A stretch of DNA of 41,608 bases from positions 1 through 41,608 of the forward strand of contig UQHL01000024.1 of NCBI GenBank assembly GCA_900540805.1, written 5' to 3'. A program made the position numbers and the translations under genes. The notes below the pieces were generated by a model that saw only the letters and a program-made list of their open reading frames with translations, searched no databases and had not been told where the DNA came from. This document shows, in pieces, positions 39,612 to 41,608 of this stretch. Source of the DNA: an uncultured Eubacteriales bacterium (lineage in GTDB: Bacteria > Bacillota > Clostridia > Christensenellales > Borkfalkiaceae). The first letter of the stretch is position 1. The number at the start of each line of letters is the position of its first letter.

Positions 39612-40579
39612 TGGTAAAGGTAAAAAAAATACTGCGCATTGTCTCCTGCGTATTGTCGCTTATGCTTGTTTATGCCTATCTTTGCTTTGTCTTTATTCCC
39701 AAAGACGTGTCCGATTGGGGCGGGGATAAGTATTACCATGCTAAGGGCTTTATAGGAGAACCCGACGATTCGCTCGACATAATCATGTTCGGACATTCGG
39801 GCGTATATTCGGGCTTCTCTCCCGTAACTTTATATAAGGAATACGGCTATACTTCCTATGCTTCCAGCACTGCCAGCCAACCGATTAAAAAAATTAACGA
39901 CCTTTTGGAAAAAGCCGTTAAACGTCAAAAGCTCAAGGTGGTTTTTTTGGACGTGGATTGTTTATATGTCAGGTTTCCGCTGATTCGGTATTACGACAGC
40001 CTTTTTGCTCCGTTTGTCTTTCACGCGCGCTGGAAAAATCTGAAACCCAGAGATTTTTATCTCGCGCCCGGCGTAAGGACGCAGGACGTCACCAAAGGGT
40101 ATAAATTTTCCGCCGAAATTTCCGGTTATCAGCCGGGCGAGTATATGGGAAAAGCGGACGCGAAGCCGGCTGCGCCTAAAAAGGTACATCTTTCGGGGCT
40201 GAACAGGTTTGTAAAGATTTGCCGCAAAAACGATATTCAGATCGTATTCAGCGAGTTTGCCAACGCCACGAGCTGGAGCTATGCACGGCATAATTTTATT
40301 CAGCAGTATGCCGACGCGCACGGAATAGATTTTTTGGATATGAATATCCCCAACGACAGATATCAGGCGGATTTCGCCCGGGATTTTCAGGACAAAGCAA
40401 ATCATTACAACGTCTATGGCGCGGAAAAAGCGACGCGGTATCTCGGAAGATATCTGACGGAAAAATTCGGCGACAAGCTGACGGACAGAAGAACGGACGA
40501 AAAGTATTCGTATTGGAAGGAAGCGATAAGCGATTTCGATAAAAAACTTGAGGGCGCTGGCGTGGCCGGGCGTGCTTGA
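39611..40579 (+). CDS. Membrane-anchored SGNH protein, DltD-like
   Basis: A 322-residue protein with one N-terminal membrane helix (about 7-29) and an extracytoplasmic SGNH fold. The nucleophile is likely Ser63 in IIMFGHSGVYSG, with the partner Asp/His in DKANHYNVYGAEKA near residues 268-282. DltD and AlgX/AlgJ-like proteins of this layout act as the final acyl transferase or esterase outside the membrane, next to an MBOAT partner. ATG at 39611 is chosen over TTG at 39608; GGAGG lies 6 bases upstream. Sequence identity to classical DltD looks low. Confidence 0.82.
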   Translation: MVKVKKILRIVSCVLSLMLVYAYLCFVFIPKDVSDWGGDKYYHAKGFIGEPDDSLDIIMFGHSGVYSGFSPVTLYKEYGYTSYASSTASQPIKKINDLLEKAVKRQKLKVVFLDVDCLYVRFPLIRYYDSLFAPFVFHARWKNLKPRDFYLAPGVRTQDVTKGYKFSAEISGYQPGEYMGKADAKPAAPKKVHLSGLNRFVKICRKNDIQIVFSEFANATSWSYARHNFIQQYADAHGIDFLDMNIPNDRYQADFARDFQDKANHYNVYGAEKATRYLGRYLTEKFGDKLTDRRTDEKYSYWKEAISDFDKKLEGAGVAGRA

Positions 40580-41219
40580 CGGAATAAAAAAGGGGCGGGA
40601 AATCCTGCCCGCCGCGCAAGTAAAATTCGAGACGCTTACCCTTCTTCGGGAGGGGATAAAAATCGGTTTTGTGCGGAACACTCCCCGTATGCTCGCCTGT
40701 TTTGATACCGCACAAGTCGCTCTGCCCGAATATTATCAAAAGCATGTCGCGGGTTTCTATGACAAAAATTACCGTTTTCAATCCGCGCTTTGTTTTTATA
40801 TGCTTCAAAAGCTTGCGGGAAGGTCGATCAAAGTCGCGTTTACCGAAGCGGGAAAGCCTTATTCGCCTGCCGGCGGTATTTGTTTCAGCTTCAGTCACAC
40901 GGCTACGCTTGCTTTATGTGCGGTGGCGGAGTTTCCCGTGGGGATTGACGCTTCTCCCAGATTGGCATATGACGGCTCAATCGCGGCGCTTGTTTGTTCC
41001 GAGGCCGAATTGGAAAGATTAAAATTTTCTTCCGACGCGGGAAAGCTGTTGACGCAGTATATTACGCGAAAGGAAAGCCGGATAAAGCTAACAGGCGGTA
41101 CTCTCCGCGATATCGGAGAAAAAAGAGAAGATATGGAGCATTACCGTACCATTATAGTGGACGGACAGGTGTGTTCTGTTTGTTTCAAAGACAAAAATGC
41201 AATAAGCAACAGCCTGTAG
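40572..41219 (+). CDS. Sfp-type 4'-phosphopantetheinyl transferase
   Basis: A 215-residue enzyme that would add phosphopantetheine to the carrier protein of this operon. Visible motifs are GKPYSP (94-99), FSFSH (105-109), GID (124-126) and the catalytic RKES (166-169). The second acid of the Mg site (GIDIE in Sfp) is Ser128; human PPTase also lacks it, so activity is still likely. The start is unsure: GTG at 40572 overlaps the preceding stop by 8 bases, and TTG at 40548 would add eight residues. No clear ribosome site is seen. Confidence 0.82.
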   Translation: MLDGIKKGREILPAAQVKFETLTLLREGIKIGFVRNTPRMLACFDTAQVALPEYYQKHVAGFYDKNYRFQSALCFYMLQKLAGRSIKVAFTEAGKPYSPAGGICFSFSHTATLALCAVAEFPVGIDASPRLAYDGSIAALVCSEAELERLKFSSDAGKLLTQYITRKESRIKLTGGTLRDIGEKREDMEHYRTIIVDGQVCSVCFKDKNAISNSL

Positions 41220-41317
41220 CTTATTTTTTCAGATGGTTGAGAAGCTCAAATTTTAAGTAACGCGTTTAGTAACAAAAGAGAATAAAAGTCGATTTAATTT
41301 ACCGAAAATATAAAGAA

Positions 41318-41353
41318 AGAACTCCTGCTTCTATCTGTAAAAGCAGGAGTTCT
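41318..41353 (-). terminator. Terminator of the tRNA-Ala transcript
   Basis: A 13-bp perfect stem (41353-41341 with 41330-41318 on the minus strand), ten-base loop, then TTCTTTATATTTT. On the plus strand no T-run follows, so it serves the tRNA. No terminator is evident for the dlt-like operon in 41220-41317, which otherwise shows nothing recognisable. Confidence 0.82.
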
Positions 41354-41360
41354 CTAATTC

Positions 41361-41436
41361 TGGTGGAGATAACGAGATTCGAACTCGTGGCCTGTACGTT
41401 GCGAACGTACCGCTCTACCAACTGAGCCATATCCCC
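41361..41436 (-). tRNA. tRNA-Ala (CGC)
   Basis: Full cloverleaf on the minus strand. Acceptor GGGGATA pairs with TATCTCC and contains the G3:U70 pair that marks alanine tRNAs. The anticodon loop TTCGCAA gives CGC. CCA is encoded at 41361-41363. A CGC-specific Ala tRNA fits the frequent GCG codons of this window. Confidence 0.95.
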
Positions 41437-41449
41437 GAAAGCATGATAC

Positions 41450-41478
41450 ATTATAAACTATCTTTTGAATTTTGTCAA
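41450..41478 (-). promoter_or_regulatory. Consensus promoter of tRNA-Ala
   Basis: On the minus strand TTGACA (41478-41473), 17 bp, TATAAT (41455-41450), a perfect vegetative promoter about 14 bp before the tRNA. Upstream DNA to 41608 is AT-rich and holds no gene I can support. Confidence 0.93.
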
Positions 41479-41608
41479 TAGTTTCAGGCCACTTTTTTGA
41501 AGAATTTTTTATTTTTTTCGTGTCGAATATTTTCGCGCTCAATTTAACAGTGCTTTTCTATATAATAATGATAGCATAGAAACAGGAAGAAGTCAAGCGA
41601 AGGGGGAG

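Noticed and set aside
1..41608. CRISPR arrays, transposons, integrases, attachment sites
   Set aside because: No regular repeat-spacer structure, transposase or integrase reading frame, or terminal inverted repeats were found.

Overview
The window looks like a chromosomal segment of an anaerobic, endospore-forming Firmicute of class Clostridia. The evidence is a complete spoIIAA-spoIIAB-sigF operon, a V/A-type ATPase operon in the ntpFIKECGABD order, vegetative-type promoters (TTGACA/TATAAT, 16-18 bp spacers), strong GGAGG ribosome sites and tRNA genes with encoded CCA. Coding DNA is GC-rich at third positions, which leaves long spurious open frames on the opposite strand. I cannot place it at genus level from sequence alone. 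No phage, insertion sequence or CRISPR array was seen.

Layout. 1-275: three tRNA genes on the minus strand (Phe cut by the window edge, Asp, and a CAT tRNA that looks like Ile2). 476-2024: the sigma-F operon. 2111-4962: CAAX-type membrane protease, rlmH, an M14 peptidase and tadA. 5128-12892: prs, pth, a small zinc-ribbon protein, mfd, a PrsA-like lipoprotein and a 50-residue four-cysteine protein. 13049-13693: SGNH hydrolase. 13824-22302: nine-gene V-type ATPase operon whose rotor ring keeps the residues of a sodium site. 22366-22851: amidase_6-domain protein (minus strand). 23031-27161: MarR regulator plus a heterodimeric ABC exporter. 27249-28001: secreted unknown. 28151-30876: two DUF11-repeat proteins and a 71-residue protein with six consecutive cysteines, none with a signal peptide. 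30984-36212: two divergent two-component systems. 36281-41219: a dlt-like operon (adenylating enzyme, carrier protein, MBOAT acyltransferase, SGNH/DltD-like protein, Sfp-type phosphopantetheinyl transferase). 41361-41436: tRNA-Ala.

The two parts most worth attention are the dlt-like operon and the DUF11/Cys6 cluster. The dlt-like operon has the architecture that loads an acyl group on a carrier and passes it across the membrane to a wall polymer. However, its adenylating enzyme lacks the Asp that binds the substrate amino group and the Cys that sets D-Ala choice in DltA, the carrier has TSL instead of DSL, and the operon carries its own carrier-activating enzyme. Its cargo may therefore not be D-alanine. 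The DUF11/Cys6 cluster encodes signal-less repeat proteins beside a Cys-rich partner, behind a sigma-K-like promoter match, and could be a spore-surface layer; that last step is inference.

Most genes lie in tight operons with overlaps of 1-14 bases. Several single genes (CAAX protease, amidase, secreted unknown, M14 peptidase) lack a ribosome site, and at least the CAAX protease appears to be transcribed from its own start codon.
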